Shown here piece after piece: positions 26,013-34,367 of a stretch of 64,000 nt of DNA. The first letter of the stretch is position 1. The number at the start of each line of letters is the position of its first letter. The DNA is from Planctomycetota bacterium (GTDB lineage Bacteria > Planctomycetota > Phycisphaerae > UBA1845 > PWPN01), in NCBI GenBank assembly GCA_022711465.1, contig JAKLEZ010000001.1, positions 682,001 to 746,000 on the forward strand. Direction: 5' to 3'. The position numbers and the translations under genes are program-made. Below the pieces are notes generated by a model, which was not told where the DNA came from, made no database searches, and saw only the letters and a list, made by a program, of their open reading frames with translations.

Positions 26013-27136
26013 TCCAGCAACTCCCTCGGTTTCAATGACTCCTTGGACCGCGATGTCTCGGGGCGTTCAGCGTACGGGGCCGGAGCCACCTCCGCCGCTT
26101 GTGGTCCAGGCTTAGCCGGACTCATCTGCACTCCAGGCTGAGTCGGACGTGCCTGTCGCCCATTCCGCTTACCATCTGCTTCGTTCGCCACTCGATGAGC
26201 ATCTTTCGTTCCGTTCTCAAACCACAACTCCTGAACTTCGCCGCCGGCCATGACCTCGACTCGCCACGGCGTCGGCTTGGCTACCGGCGCCGGCTCGGTC
26301 CGCTCGGCGACCGGCTTGGCGGTCCGAAGACCACCGCCCTCTTTATCGGTCTTGTTGGGCTCGATCTTCGGTACGTTGCTCAACATTCCGTTAAGAAACG
26401 TCTTGACCGCTCCACCCTTGGCTGAAGCCGAGGAAACCAGCTCTTTATCGGTCGTTTGACCCCCGGCACCGCCGCTACCATCACGAGAATTGCGCATGGC
26501 CAGCCGAACTGTCCCCTTGGTCGAAGCCAAATGGAGCTTGGGCACATCGTCCGGACGGACCAGAACGGTCACGGATTTCGGCAAGGTGGCGTTCACGTCC
26601 CCGGTGCTGCCCAGGTCCTGCCCGACGGCCAGGACCTCGACATTCTCCAGGATCACCTTGCTGATGGTCTCGTCGCGGCTGCTGCCGGTGGAGCCGTTCA
26701 TGACCGCCACGACGTCGACACGGCTGCCCGGCTTGATCCAGCCGGCCACGCCCGCCCATTCATCGACCTTGACGGCCACCGCCCGATATCCATCGCGGAT
26801 GCGGACCGCCATGCCCGCCGGTGTTCCCTTGGGGGCTAGCCCGCTCGCCACGACGGGGCCACCCTGGGGAATGACCACACTCGCCACCCGACCGATGACC
26901 TCCTTGGTGTCGTAGAACGACTGACTAGGCACCAACGATCTGGGCACCGCCCTCAGTTCGAGCATCGTGTCCTTGATCTCGACGGTGGAGCCAATGTCCG
27001 CCTTGGCGCACACCACGTTCACGGTTTCACTTGCCTGGGACCCTTTGGCTTTCTTGAGCACATCGGCAAAGAGTTTGATGGCCAGAATGCCAACGGCCAG
27101 TCCCACCACCAACGGAATAATCGCTCGACCTTTCAT
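26009..27136 (-). CDS. cpaB: Tad pilus assembly protein CpaB/RcpC
   Basis: A 375-residue protein beginning MKGRAIIPLVVGLAVGILAI, a single N-terminal membrane anchor. The SAF/beta-clip domain follows (VVCAKADIGSTVEIKDTML ... LVPSQSFYDTKEVIGRVAS ... GTPAGMAVRIRDGYRAVAVK), then the RcpC-type region with IKPGSRVDVVAVMN and VTVLVRPDDVPKLHLA. RcpC/CpaB lies in the periplasm and connects or gates the secretin. The C-terminal 120 residues are low-complexity Lys/Pro/Glu-rich and poorly conserved. The ATG at 27136 is preferred to GTG 27157 because AAGGAG sits six bases before it. Confidence 0.93.
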   Translation of the reverse strand: MKGRAIIPLVVGLAVGILAIKLFADVLKKAKGSQASETVNVVCAKADIGSTVEIKDTMLELRAVPRSLVPSQSFYDTKEVIGRVASVVIPQGGPVVASGLAPKGTPAGMAVRIRDGYRAVAVKVDEWAGVAGWIKPGSRVDVVAVMNGSTGSSRDETISKVILENVEVLAVGQDLGSTGDVNATLPKSVTVLVRPDDVPKLHLASTKGTVRLAMRNSRDGSGGAGGQTTDKELVSSASAKGGAVKTFLNGMLSNVPKIEPNKTDKEGGGLRTAKPVAERTEPAPVAKPTPWRVEVMAGGEVQELWFENGTKDAHRVANEADGKRNGRQARPTQPGVQMSPAKPGPQAAEVAPAPYAERPETSRSKESLKPRELLE

Positions 27137-27281
27137 GACAAGCTCCTTCGTCGCCACACCCGGGCCGGCTCCTCAACATGGCCGGCCACAGTACCATTCT
27201 TCTTCTCCAGGAGGCCCGGGCGAGCCACGCCCGTGCTCCCTTCCAACGTCATCCGGACAGACCGCGAACGGCGCGGTCGGA

Positions 27282-27764
27282 TCAGCTACTGGTTGTCGCT
27301 TCCTTGCGCATCGAGCAGACCGACCCGATGGTCTTGTCGCCGATGCACCCTCCGCTACCGCCGAACATGCCGCTGAACAGGCCGGACGGCAGGATCCCAA
27401 GCAGCGTGACCTGGCTGTAGGGCACCGCCACCTTGACGGTCACGACAGGGTTGGCAGTCGTGGCCGGCTCGATAAGGATCATGCTGTCGGCCACGGTCAG
27501 TCCGGTGGAGGCAATTGCCTGCTGGAACCTAGCCCGGATGTCCGTGTCGGTCGAGCCCGGCAGGGTCGCCGTGCGACACGCTTCGCGCGTCGCGTTGGTC
27601 AGCGAGTTTTCCATCATGAAGATGTAGCCGAACTCGATGATCCCAAACAGCATCAGGAGCAACAGCGGGGTCACAACGGCCATCTCGACGACCGCTCCGC
27701 CACGTCGAGCCGCGGGCCGACGGGAGCTGAGCCCCCTCAATCCTGGGTTTCCCCTCGTCTTCAT
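27282..27764 (-). CDS. tadE: TadE-like pseudopilin
   Basis: A 160-residue protein with an Arg-rich leader (to about 22), then GGAVVEMAVVTPLLLLMLFG and GIIEFGYIFM, the TadE signature (a conserved Glu in VEMA and a hydrophobic helix). The rest is a small periplasmic domain with three cysteines near the C terminus (CIGDKTIGSVC). TadE/TadF pseudopilins are processed by the Tad prepilin peptidase and are needed for Flp pilus assembly. AGGAGG precedes the ATG. It lies between cpaA and cpaB. A separate tadF is not present; the TadG-like gene also carries a TadE-type helix. Confidence 0.88.
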   Translation of the reverse strand: MKTRGNPGLRGLSSRRPAARRGGAVVEMAVVTPLLLLMLFGIIEFGYIFMMENSLTNATREACRTATLPGSTDTDIRARFQQAIASTGLTVADSMILIEPATTANPVVTVKVAVPYSQVTLLGILPSGLFSGMFGGSGGCIGDKTIGSVCSMRKEATTSS

Positions 27765-27788
27765 CTTGCGCCTCCTCTGTCTATCTTG

Positions 27789-28337
27789 TCACCCAATCAA
27801 CCACTGCTGCCCGAAGAACACCATCAGCGTGCCGATGGTCAAAGGAACACCGTATGGCAACAGCTGGGAAGTACTGCCGAAACTCTTGGCCGAGCCGAAC
27901 TCGGTGAAAAGGGTCGACCGGCTGGACACCTTGGTTGCGATCGTGGCCAGGTTGGCATAGGCATGCCACAAACGCCCGCTGGACAGAATCATGACCACGG
28001 CGATGACTCCGCCGACCACCGCGCCCACACAGAATGACAGGAAGGTGAGCCACGGTCCCAGCCAGACGCCAATCGCCATCATCAACTTGACGTCACCTGC
28101 GCCCATGCCGTGCATAAGCCATGGAACAATGAGAACGGCAAAACCGACGGCCAGGCCCGCGGCACCGGCCGCAAGACCCTGCCATCCGAAGAAGTGAGCC
28201 TGGGCGAGGAGACCCGCCATCGCAATGGCTGCGTTCAGCCAATTCGGTACCCGGCGTTCCTTGTAGTCAATCCATGACGCCCACAGAATCCCGGGGACCA
28301 TTATCGCACACGTCGTCAACCACAAGGCTGAGTGCAT
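27789..28337 (-). CDS. cpaA: Prepilin peptidase CpaA/TadV (A24 family)
   Basis: A 182-residue polytopic membrane protein with about six helices. The two catalytic aspartates of type IV prepilin peptidases are visible in ASWIDYKERRVPNW (D23) and GMGAGDVKLM (near residue 80), the second within the conserved GxGD motif. It lacks the N-terminal methyltransferase domain of PilD, as expected for the short CpaA/TadV form. It cleaves the leader of Flp pilin and TadE-like pseudopilins. GGAG seven bases upstream supports the ATG. Confidence 0.93.
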   Translation of the reverse strand: MHSALWLTTCAIMVPGILWASWIDYKERRVPNWLNAAIAMAGLLAQAHFFGWQGLAAGAAGLAVGFAVLIVPWLMHGMGAGDVKLMMAIGVWLGPWLTFLSFCVGAVVGGVIAVVMILSSGRLWHAYANLATIATKVSSRSTLFTEFGSAKSFGSTSQLLPYGVPLTIGTLMVFFGQQWLIG

Positions 28338-28514
28338 CGATCGACTCCAGTATTCGCTTCCTTCCCGGCTCCGACCGACTGCATCCTGTTTTCAAGCCCA
28401 CGGCATCCTTGCCCCAGACAGGCTGGTGGGCGCCCGTCCGACCTCCGAACGGGCGCCCCCCCAAGACCTACTTGAATGCTTCCTTCCTACGCAAAGCCTG
28501 CGTGCGCCCAACCA

Positions 28515-28697
28515 TTACGCGCCGGTGGACAGGGCTCCCTCAACGTTCGTGAAGATCGCATTCACCTTGGTGCCCAGGAGGGTAATGCCCGCCAGGGCCA
28601 CAATGATGATCAGGGCCAGCATCACCGCGTACTCAGTAGCGGTCGGGCCATCTTCGCTGCGAACAAAACTCTTGACTCGCGTTACCAATGCCTGCAT
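28515..28697 (-). CDS. flp: Flp-type pilin
   Basis: A 60-residue pilin precursor starting MQALVTRVKSFVRSEDGPTA. The short leader ends in EDGPTATEYAVMLALIIIV: after the glycine the mature protein would begin with a Flp-like segment with TEYA (Glu at +5 equivalent) and a hydrophobic helix. The C-terminal half is GITLLGTKVNAIFTNVEGAL. CpaA would cleave after the glycine, and CpaF-TadB-TadC would polymerise the product. AAGGAGAG four bases before the ATG at 28697 fixes the start. It is the first gene of the minus-strand Tad operon; a 177-base gap separates it from cpaA. Confidence 0.93.
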   Translation of the reverse strand: MQALVTRVKSFVRSEDGPTATEYAVMLALIIIVALAGITLLGTKVNAIFTNVEGALSTGA

Positions 28698-29724
28698 GAA
28701 TCTCTCCTTTCGGTTGGTTATCCCCTTCAGGGGCCAAACGTGCCTGCCGCGTCTTTTCCCTCTTGACCAGCGAGGCGTCTCTGACTCCGGGCCGACAGGC
28801 CCGAATAACACTCGGTGAATCCCTTCTTCCGAGATTCCGTTCTTCACTTGTCCTGCTTCCGTCACAACCGCCTGGTTCGCCCCCCTTCATCCGGCGGGGC
28901 ACACTCGCGGCAGGCTCAACCTTCGCCGCCCAGGCAAGTTGCGTGCGTCTGCGACTCACGTTTCACCCTGAATCGTCCGAACGCAGCTGAAACATAAGAA
29001 ACGAATCCCCCCCGGGCAAACCGGCTCATCAAAAAAGTTTCCAATTCCTCCATCAACCACCATTAAGCGTGCTACCAGCGGGAAGGCCCGCGGTTTTATC
29101 GGCTGCGGCCCGCAACCCGATTGCCCAACTTGACATCCCACATTCACCCCCACAGTGCCCCGAGGGCGGGGGTTTCAACCGGCCGCTGCGGCTTATCAGA
29201 CCGACGTGATGCCAGTATTGAAAACACGGCTCGCGTTCCCGGGATTCGAATCAGGTGCCGCCGGTGAGCTGCACAGGAGTCGCTCGCCCTGCGACCCGCG
29301 TGGCTTCGCCGTGCAAACCGCATGGTTGGCGAACGGAGGTAGAACGACCACAGGGGGGCAATCTTCCCTGAGGGCCGTCGACAGAACCACGGTTGGAAAC
29401 GGAAGCGGCATGAGGGCAAGATTGAACCGGTGTCGCGATCTTGAGCGGGGATGCGGGGCCGGAGGAGAGTGGCTTCAGCGTGCACGAAATCGGACGCGGG
29501 GGCGGGTCCGCATGGCGAGCCACCTCGGACGGAGAAACGTCACTTTTCGCCCGAGAAATCGCCGCAGGTTCTCCGGGGTGGAGTTGCCTGCAATTCGTCC
29601 GAAAACAACAGAATCGCGTTGTCGGCTTGGCCGATAATCTCACCGGGCCGCGGGGGAGGCAACGGCCTGGATTCACGGTTGCTCCCGAAGAGGATTGGAC
29701 CTTAACCAGAAGAGGACTGGACCC
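28698..29724. other. 1-kb intergenic region between the divergent Tad transcription units
   Basis: No supported gene: the frames open here encode Arg/Pro/Ser-rich sequence without similarity or good ribosome sites. It must hold the promoters for flp (minus) and the CpaD-like gene (plus). Seen directly: a perfect hairpin CGGGCC-GACA-GGCCCG (28788-28803) in the flp leader, a run of seven C followed by an AT-rich stretch (about 29005-29070), and, on the minus strand within it, TTGGAAACTTTTTTGA, which resembles a sigma54 element but has GG-N10-GA instead of GG-N10-GC. Neither promoter can be assigned confidently. Confidence 0.4.
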
Positions 29725-30276
29725 ATGAAACGAGAGTATTCGGCAACGAAGTGTGCAGCACTGGTTCTTTCGTCTTTCGCAGTCGCGGGCCTGCTGGGCC
29801 TGTGGGGATGCGGTGGCGGCGCGGTCTCGCGGCTCAACGCTCCACCTCAAGGAACTAGTGAGAACCCAAGCGCCCTCCAGGACGGGTACGTGAACATGAC
29901 CGACAACGCCCTGCTCGAGGACATGTCGGTGTCGAGCGCTCATTTCGTGCCGCACACGGCGGAGCTGAATGCCCTGGGCGTGCGGCGTCTGAATCGCTAC
30001 GCGGAGATCCTGAAGATCTACGGTGGGACGCTGCGATATGACGAGCTCGACGGTTCCGACGAGATGGTCAAGCAGCGCATGGACCGGATCAAGGGCATGC
30101 TGACCTCCAACGGGGTGGAGCCGGACAAGATCAAAGTCGAGCAGGCCATGGCCGGCGGGCCGGGAATGAGGGCCGGTGAAGCGATCGTCGCCCGGGAATC
30201 GAGCAGCGCCAAGGCGTCTGACTCTGAGAAGCAGGAAACGACGGCGATCGGCGAAGCGGCGAGCAAGGTCAACTGA
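29725..30276 (+). CDS. CpaD-like pilus-associated lipoprotein
   Basis: A 183-residue protein with a lipoprotein signal (basic start, hydrophobic stretch, then LLGLWGC; lipidated Cys near 30). The mature part has SSAHFVPHTAELNALGVRRL, YGGTLRY, then an RMDRIKGMLTSNGVEPDKI segment and an EAIVARES tail. The pattern of a sugar-free OmpA-like fold with a short helix-strand repeat resembles CpaD, the Tad outer-membrane lipoprotein that helps the secretin. The similarity is weak and the call rests partly on context: it is divergent from flp and is followed 35 bases later by a TadD-like gene. AAGAGGA eight bases before the ATG at 29725 supports the start. Confidence 0.6.
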   Translation: MKREYSATKCAALVLSSFAVAGLLGLWGCGGGAVSRLNAPPQGTSENPSALQDGYVNMTDNALLEDMSVSSAHFVPHTAELNALGVRRLNRYAEILKIYGGTLRYDELDGSDEMVKQRMDRIKGMLTSNGVEPDKIKVEQAMAGGPGMRAGEAIVARESSSAKASDSEKQETTAIGEAASKVN

Positions 30277-30311
30277 CATGATGCTGGGGGGCACACGAAG
30301 GAGCATGACCA

Positions 30312-31436
30312 ATGGCAAGACGAAAGCAATGGTGGGCAGGCCTGTGCATGGCGGGGTTGTTCCTGTGGCCAGCCGGATGCGGGAATCTGCTCAAGTTCAA
30401 ATCGGACAACGACCAGAAGCCCGTCTCTGACCTTCAGAAGGGCCAGATCGAGGATCTGCGCGAGGCGGACTCGCCGAGCATTCAGCCGGAAACGCACCTG
30501 GCCGCCGGGCGTCTGCACGAGACCCAGGGCCGGCTGGTTCGGGCGGCGGAGCAGTATCGCCTTGCGGTGGCGGCCAAGCCCAACTCGGTTGACGCCTGGA
30601 ACCGGCTCGGGATCGTGCTCGACCGTCTGGGCCGTTTCAAGGAAGCCGACGAGGCGTTCACCGAGGCCATTCGACTGGCCCCGGACCAAGCCCACCTGCA
30701 CAACAACATCGCATTCAGCTACATCCTGCAGGCCCGTTGGCGTGAGGCCGAAGTGGCCCTCACCAAGGCCATCGAGATCGATCCGGGCATGGCTCGAGCT
30801 CGGGTGAACCTGGCGATCACCGCGGCCCAGCAGGGGCGCTTTGCGGATGCATTCAATCAGTTCCAATCAGCTCTCCCGCTCGAGGACGCCCACTACAACA
30901 TGGGGCTGATGTACCAGTCCAAGCGGATGAACGTTGAAGCGGCCAAGTCGTTCAAGGCCGCTCTGCGGGCCAACCCGAAGCTGGTGGCCGCTCAGAAGCG
31001 TCTCGATTCGCTGCCCAAGGACACTGTCACCCAGGCGGAGGTGAACACCGAGGCCAGCGCATCGCCCTTACCGCAGAGCGGCCGGCTTGCGGCCGACGGC
31101 TTTACCTTCCATCCCACGCCCACGACCCGTCCGGCGATCGCGGACCTCTCGGGTGAGCGACCGGCGGTCAAGGACGTCTCCCAGGAACGACGGGCCGCGG
31201 AGCCCGTGGTTGTGGAGGTGGTCCGGCCGGAGAGCACCGCGAAGGGGGACGCGAAGCCGGCGTGGCTCGAGCGATTCTCCGAACAGATGGCCCGCGTCTT
31301 CCGTCCCAAGTCGTCGGAGGTCGAGGAAGCCGGGACTTGGCCCGGGGCTGGGGGAATGGACTCCGCGGTTGAGGCCGAGAGCCACGTGGAGGCCGATGAG
31401 GGTGCTGCAGACGATTCGATGCCGCGCGACGACTGA
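30312..31436 (+). CDS. tadD: TadD-like TPR lipoprotein
   Basis: A 374-residue protein with a lipoprotein signal (LFLWPAGC, Cys at about 23). At least four tetratricopeptide repeats run from about 60 to 225: RLHETQGRLVRAAEQYRLAV, AWNRLGIVLDRLGRFKEADE, LHNNIAFSYILQARWREAEV, ARVNLAITAAQQGRFADAFN, then HYNMGLMYQSKRMNVEAAK. The C-terminal 140 residues are low-complexity and acidic, ending DDSMPRDD. TadD proteins are TPR lipoproteins needed for secretin assembly in Tad systems. AAGGAG eight bases before the ATG marks the start. It forms a two-gene unit with the CpaD-like gene. Confidence 0.8.
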   Translation: MARRKQWWAGLCMAGLFLWPAGCGNLLKFKSDNDQKPVSDLQKGQIEDLREADSPSIQPETHLAAGRLHETQGRLVRAAEQYRLAVAAKPNSVDAWNRLGIVLDRLGRFKEADEAFTEAIRLAPDQAHLHNNIAFSYILQARWREAEVALTKAIEIDPGMARARVNLAITAAQQGRFADAFNQFQSALPLEDAHYNMGLMYQSKRMNVEAAKSFKAALRANPKLVAAQKRLDSLPKDTVTQAEVNTEASASPLPQSGRLAADGFTFHPTPTTRPAIADLSGERPAVKDVSQERRAAEPVVVEVVRPESTAKGDAKPAWLERFSEQMARVFRPKSSEVEEAGTWPGAGGMDSAVEAESHVEADEGAADDSMPRDD

Positions 31437-31987
31437 TCCCATTTTCCTGAGCCGCGAAGGCTTTCCTGTACCGCTCGCAGGGCTGGGCCAGCTGGCTTGC
31501 GTCCAGGCCATCCCTGGGGTTGGCATGGCTTGACGCGACCTGCACGAGCTCGGTGCTGCCCTTGAGTGGCGATGGTGAGCGGGTCCAAGAATGGCCAGCG
31601 CCAAACGAAGCCAAACTTGCGCGCAAGACGTTGATTTGCCAGGACTTAAGTCGTCGCATCATCGTGATTCTGCGCGCGAGCACCGGCCCGCCTCCGGGCA
31701 AAGAACACCCCAGGAGATCCGCGGAATGTTCGGCAGCGGGGACACCGTCTCTGCTCGGGAGTCTGGTGGCAGCAGGATCCGGAGGAGCTTCGAACGGGGC
31801 GGCGACCCGGTGTTGGTGATGGAGAACGGAGAGAGGTGTTGTCCGTCCTTGCAGGGCGGGGGTGCGTTGAGTTTGGGGGGAAGTGACACATCAGGTTCTG
31901 GTCGGCGGTTTCTGAATACTGATTTCTGATTGCTTCCTTGCGCAGCATCTGGCCAGGTTGCCGAGGACTTCCTGATTGCCGCCTTGC
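31437..31987. other. 550-bp intergenic region without a recognised feature
   Basis: This lies between convergent genes (TadD-like, plus; CNNM/CorC, minus). Short frames encode Arg/Pro/Ser-rich peptides lacking ribosome sites. No clear terminator with a T-tract was found on either strand. Around 31895-31935 a local repeat-like stretch (TTCTGAATACTGATTTCTGA) is less GC-rich than its surroundings. Confidence 0.4.
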
Positions 31988-32974
31988 TCACCATTCGGCC
32001 AGTTCGCCGAAGATCTCCTCGACGACATCGCGGAGGGTGATGATTCCGACCCAGCCGCGGCGGGGGTCGGTGACGACGGCCATGCGTTGGCGGTTCTGTT
32101 GGAGGAAGACGAGGGCCTTGGTGGCGGACTCGCTGGCGGCGATGGTGGCCGGCGGGTGCATGTGCCGCTGGATTGAGCCTTCGGCGCGATCCGCGAGGAC
32201 GCTGTGCACGGTCACGATTCCGGCGATGGTCCGCCGGTCGTGGCCGACGACGGGCAGGCGAGAGTGTTTGCAGCGGGCGACGAGCTGCTCGAAGGTGTCG
32301 CGGGTAGCGTCGATGGGGACAGTGGTGACCTTCTGGATCGGCACCATCATCGCCCCGACGCGTACGCTAGAGAGGTTCATGACCCGCTCGATGATGCGAG
32401 CCTGGTCCTCGGTGAGGGTGCCCTCGGCTCCGCCCTCGCGCAGGAGGCCGATGACCTCGCCTCGAGGGTTCCGCCAGGCCTGTTCCTCGTCGTAGCCGGC
32501 CAGGCGGGCGCTGAGGCGTGAGATGCCGAGGACGAGCGGGAGCACGCCGGTGAGGCGGCAGAGCAGCTCGCAGGCTCTCAAGGCGGGGGCGGCGAGGATC
32601 ATCAGCCGGTCTGCCTCGATGCGGAACCAGTTCTTGGGTACGACGTCTCCGAAGACGAAGACCAGGGGGGTAAGGGCGAGGGCCACGTAGAAGTCCGCCT
32701 TGGCCCCGGAGAGCCCGAAGGCTTTGTCCAGGAAGGCTATGCCGGCCACGGTCAACAGGTAGCCGACCAAGTTGTTGCCGAGCAGGACGGTCATCACTGT
32801 GGGCTGAGGTTGCTGCACGAGTTTCCAAAGGAGCCGCGACCGGGCGTCCTGGCCGCGTTCCGCCTGGAGCCGGACCCGGAGGCGGTTGACGCAGTAGAGA
32901 CCCATTTCCGAGCCGCTGAAGAAGCCGCCGGCAAGCAGGAACAGGACGAGCAGGACCAGCCAGAGGACGGCCAT
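31988..32974 (-). CDS. CNNM/CorC family membrane protein with CBS domains (short form)
   Basis: About 328 residues. The DUF21/CNNM membrane domain (1-165) starts MAVLWLVLLVLFLLAGGFFSGSEMGLY with the FFSGSE motif, and has VLLGNNLVGYLL and FGDVVPKNW. A CBS pair follows (about 190-325: VMNLSSVRVGAMMVPIQKV, CKHSRLPVVG, IAGIVTVHSVL, RMAVVTDPRRGWVGIITLRD). The CorC_HlyC C-terminal domain found in the upstream paralogue is missing. Family members are linked to magnesium or cobalt homeostasis; the hemolysin name is historical. The ATG overlaps the upstream stop in TGATG, so translation is coupled and the two proteins may form a heterodimer. Confidence 0.85.
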   Translation of the reverse strand: MAVLWLVLLVLFLLAGGFFSGSEMGLYCVNRLRVRLQAERGQDARSRLLWKLVQQPQPTVMTVLLGNNLVGYLLTVAGIAFLDKAFGLSGAKADFYVALALTPLVFVFGDVVPKNWFRIEADRLMILAAPALRACELLCRLTGVLPLVLGISRLSARLAGYDEEQAWRNPRGEVIGLLREGGAEGTLTEDQARIIERVMNLSSVRVGAMMVPIQKVTTVPIDATRDTFEQLVARCKHSRLPVVGHDRRTIAGIVTVHSVLADRAEGSIQRHMHPPATIAASESATKALVFLQQNRQRMAVVTDPRRGWVGIITLRDVVEEIFGELAEW

Positions 32975-34263
32975 CAGGCACCTTTCCCGGGCAGGTCGCC
33001 CACGGTGGCGGCGGCGTCGGCCGCCAGCTCCAAACGAATCCACTCCACTCGCCGGCCGCGGAGCAGCTCGACGGTCATGAGGACGTTGCCGAGCCGCAAC
33101 TGGTCGCCGACGGCGGGGAGGCGTCCGAGCTTGGCGAGGATCAAGCCGCCGAGGGTACTGACTCGGTCGTCGAAGCGGCGGATATCGAACTGCTCGGCCC
33201 AATCGCGGACACTGACCCGCCCGGAGATGCGGTAGTGGCGATCGTCGAGCCGCTCCCAGGTTGGCTCGTTCTCGCCCTGCTCAGCGGGGGCCAGTTCGCC
33301 GACGATCTGGGCGGCGACGTCCTGGATGGTCACCAGGCCGGTAATCCCGCCGAACTCATCGACGGCCATGGCCAGCTGGCTGCGGGTGCGGCGGAAATGC
33401 TCGAGCAGCTGGGTCAGGGAGATCACATCGGGCACGAACCGAGCTCGGCGAACGAGCAGTCGAGGCGGACAGTCGTGATGGAGGAAGAGATCCTTGGCGT
33501 AGATCAGGCCCTTGAAGCGGTCGATGTCGCCGTCGTAGACGGGGATCTTGGGGAGATGGCACTCGCGCATGAGGCGGTAGAGCCCTTGGGGGTCGTTGCG
33601 GAGGTCGAAGGCGATGATATCCACGCGTGGGACCATGATATCCCTGACCCTCAGCTCGTTGAGGTGTATTACCCCGTCGAGCATGGTGTTCTCGTCGGCG
33701 TCGATGATCCGCTGGTGCTGGGACATTTCGACCAGTTCGGCCAGTTCCTCGATGGTGACCTCGTTTCGCGGGCGTCGGCCGCCGACGAGTAGGCGGGTGA
33801 GCGGCTCCACGAGGAGTGAATGGAGGATCCAGGTTACCGGAGCGAGGATCACCTGGCATGCCCGAGCCAAAGGTGCGGCCTGGAGCGCGAAGGTCTTCCG
33901 CATCACGATGGACGTGCCCTTGGGCAGGATCTCGCCGAAGAGTGTGACCGCGATGGGGGCGATGAGCCCCACCACCGGGCCGAGATTACTGCCGGGTGCC
34001 AGCAGGCTCTCGATCAGCGTCAGGCTGGTGGCGAAGATCACCATATTGACGGTCACATTGCAGACCATGAGGGTGAGCAACAGCTTGCGGGGCCGCTGCA
34101 TCAGGGCGGCGACCAAGCGATGCGAGGCCCGGCGATCGTTGCGGAATCGGTGGAGTTCGTGCGGGGTCAACGAGAAGAGGGCTGTTTCCGCGGCGCTGAA
34201 GAAGGCGGACGCGGCCAGTTCCACGAGCAGGAGGATCACCTTGAAAGCCACGTGAGCAGTCAT
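32974..34263 (-). CDS. CNNM/CorC family membrane protein with CBS and CorC_HlyC domains
   Basis: About 429 residues. The DUF21/CNNM membrane domain (1-180) has ASAFFSAAETALFSL and FGEILPKGTSI. The CBS pair (about 200-325) has LRVRDIMVPRVDI, HLPKIPVYDGDIDR and GLIYAKDLF, then MAVDEFGGITGLVTIQDV. The C-terminal CorC_HlyC domain (about 345-425) has YRISGRVSVRDWAEQF and STLGGLILAKLGRLP. Proteins of this type take part in magnesium/cobalt transport or export. The promoter lies so close that the transcript would be nearly leaderless, and no Shine-Dalgarno is seen before the ATG at 34263. It is the first gene of a two-gene operon. Confidence 0.9.
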   Translation of the reverse strand: MTAHVAFKVILLLVELAASAFFSAAETALFSLTPHELHRFRNDRRASHRLVAALMQRPRKLLLTLMVCNVTVNMVIFATSLTLIESLLAPGSNLGPVVGLIAPIAVTLFGEILPKGTSIVMRKTFALQAAPLARACQVILAPVTWILHSLLVEPLTRLLVGGRRPRNEVTIEELAELVEMSQHQRIIDADENTMLDGVIHLNELRVRDIMVPRVDIIAFDLRNDPQGLYRLMRECHLPKIPVYDGDIDRFKGLIYAKDLFLHHDCPPRLLVRRARFVPDVISLTQLLEHFRRTRSQLAMAVDEFGGITGLVTIQDVAAQIVGELAPAEQGENEPTWERLDDRHYRISGRVSVRDWAEQFDIRRFDDRVSTLGGLILAKLGRLPAVGDQLRLGNVLMTVELLRGRRVEWIRLELAADAAATVGDLPGKGA

Positions 34264-34277
34264 TCGTGTCGGCCATT

Positions 34278-34305
34278 AGTGTATCGGATCCAGCGGGCAT
34301 CACAA
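34278..34305 (-). promoter_or_regulatory. promoter of the CNNM/CorC operon, almost leaderless
   Basis: Minus-strand TTGTGA (34300-34305), 16-nt spacer, TACACT (34278-34283). The ATG is only about 15 bases past the -10, leaving a leader of roughly 8 nt. Confidence 0.45.
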
Positions 34306-34367
34306 CGGGGCACTCGTGAATGGAGGGTGCTTGAACAAATGGCCGGTATCGAGCATGATCGGTTCCC

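Noticed and set aside
29243..29256. GGGATTCGAATC resembling a tRNA T-arm
   Set aside because: Flanking bases do not form a T-stem and no acceptor or anticodon arm can be built around it.
29155..29637. 160-residue plus-strand frame in the Tad intergenic region
   Set aside because: Arg/Gly/Ser-rich, no Shine-Dalgarno, no recognisable domain; kept only as part of the intergenic description.
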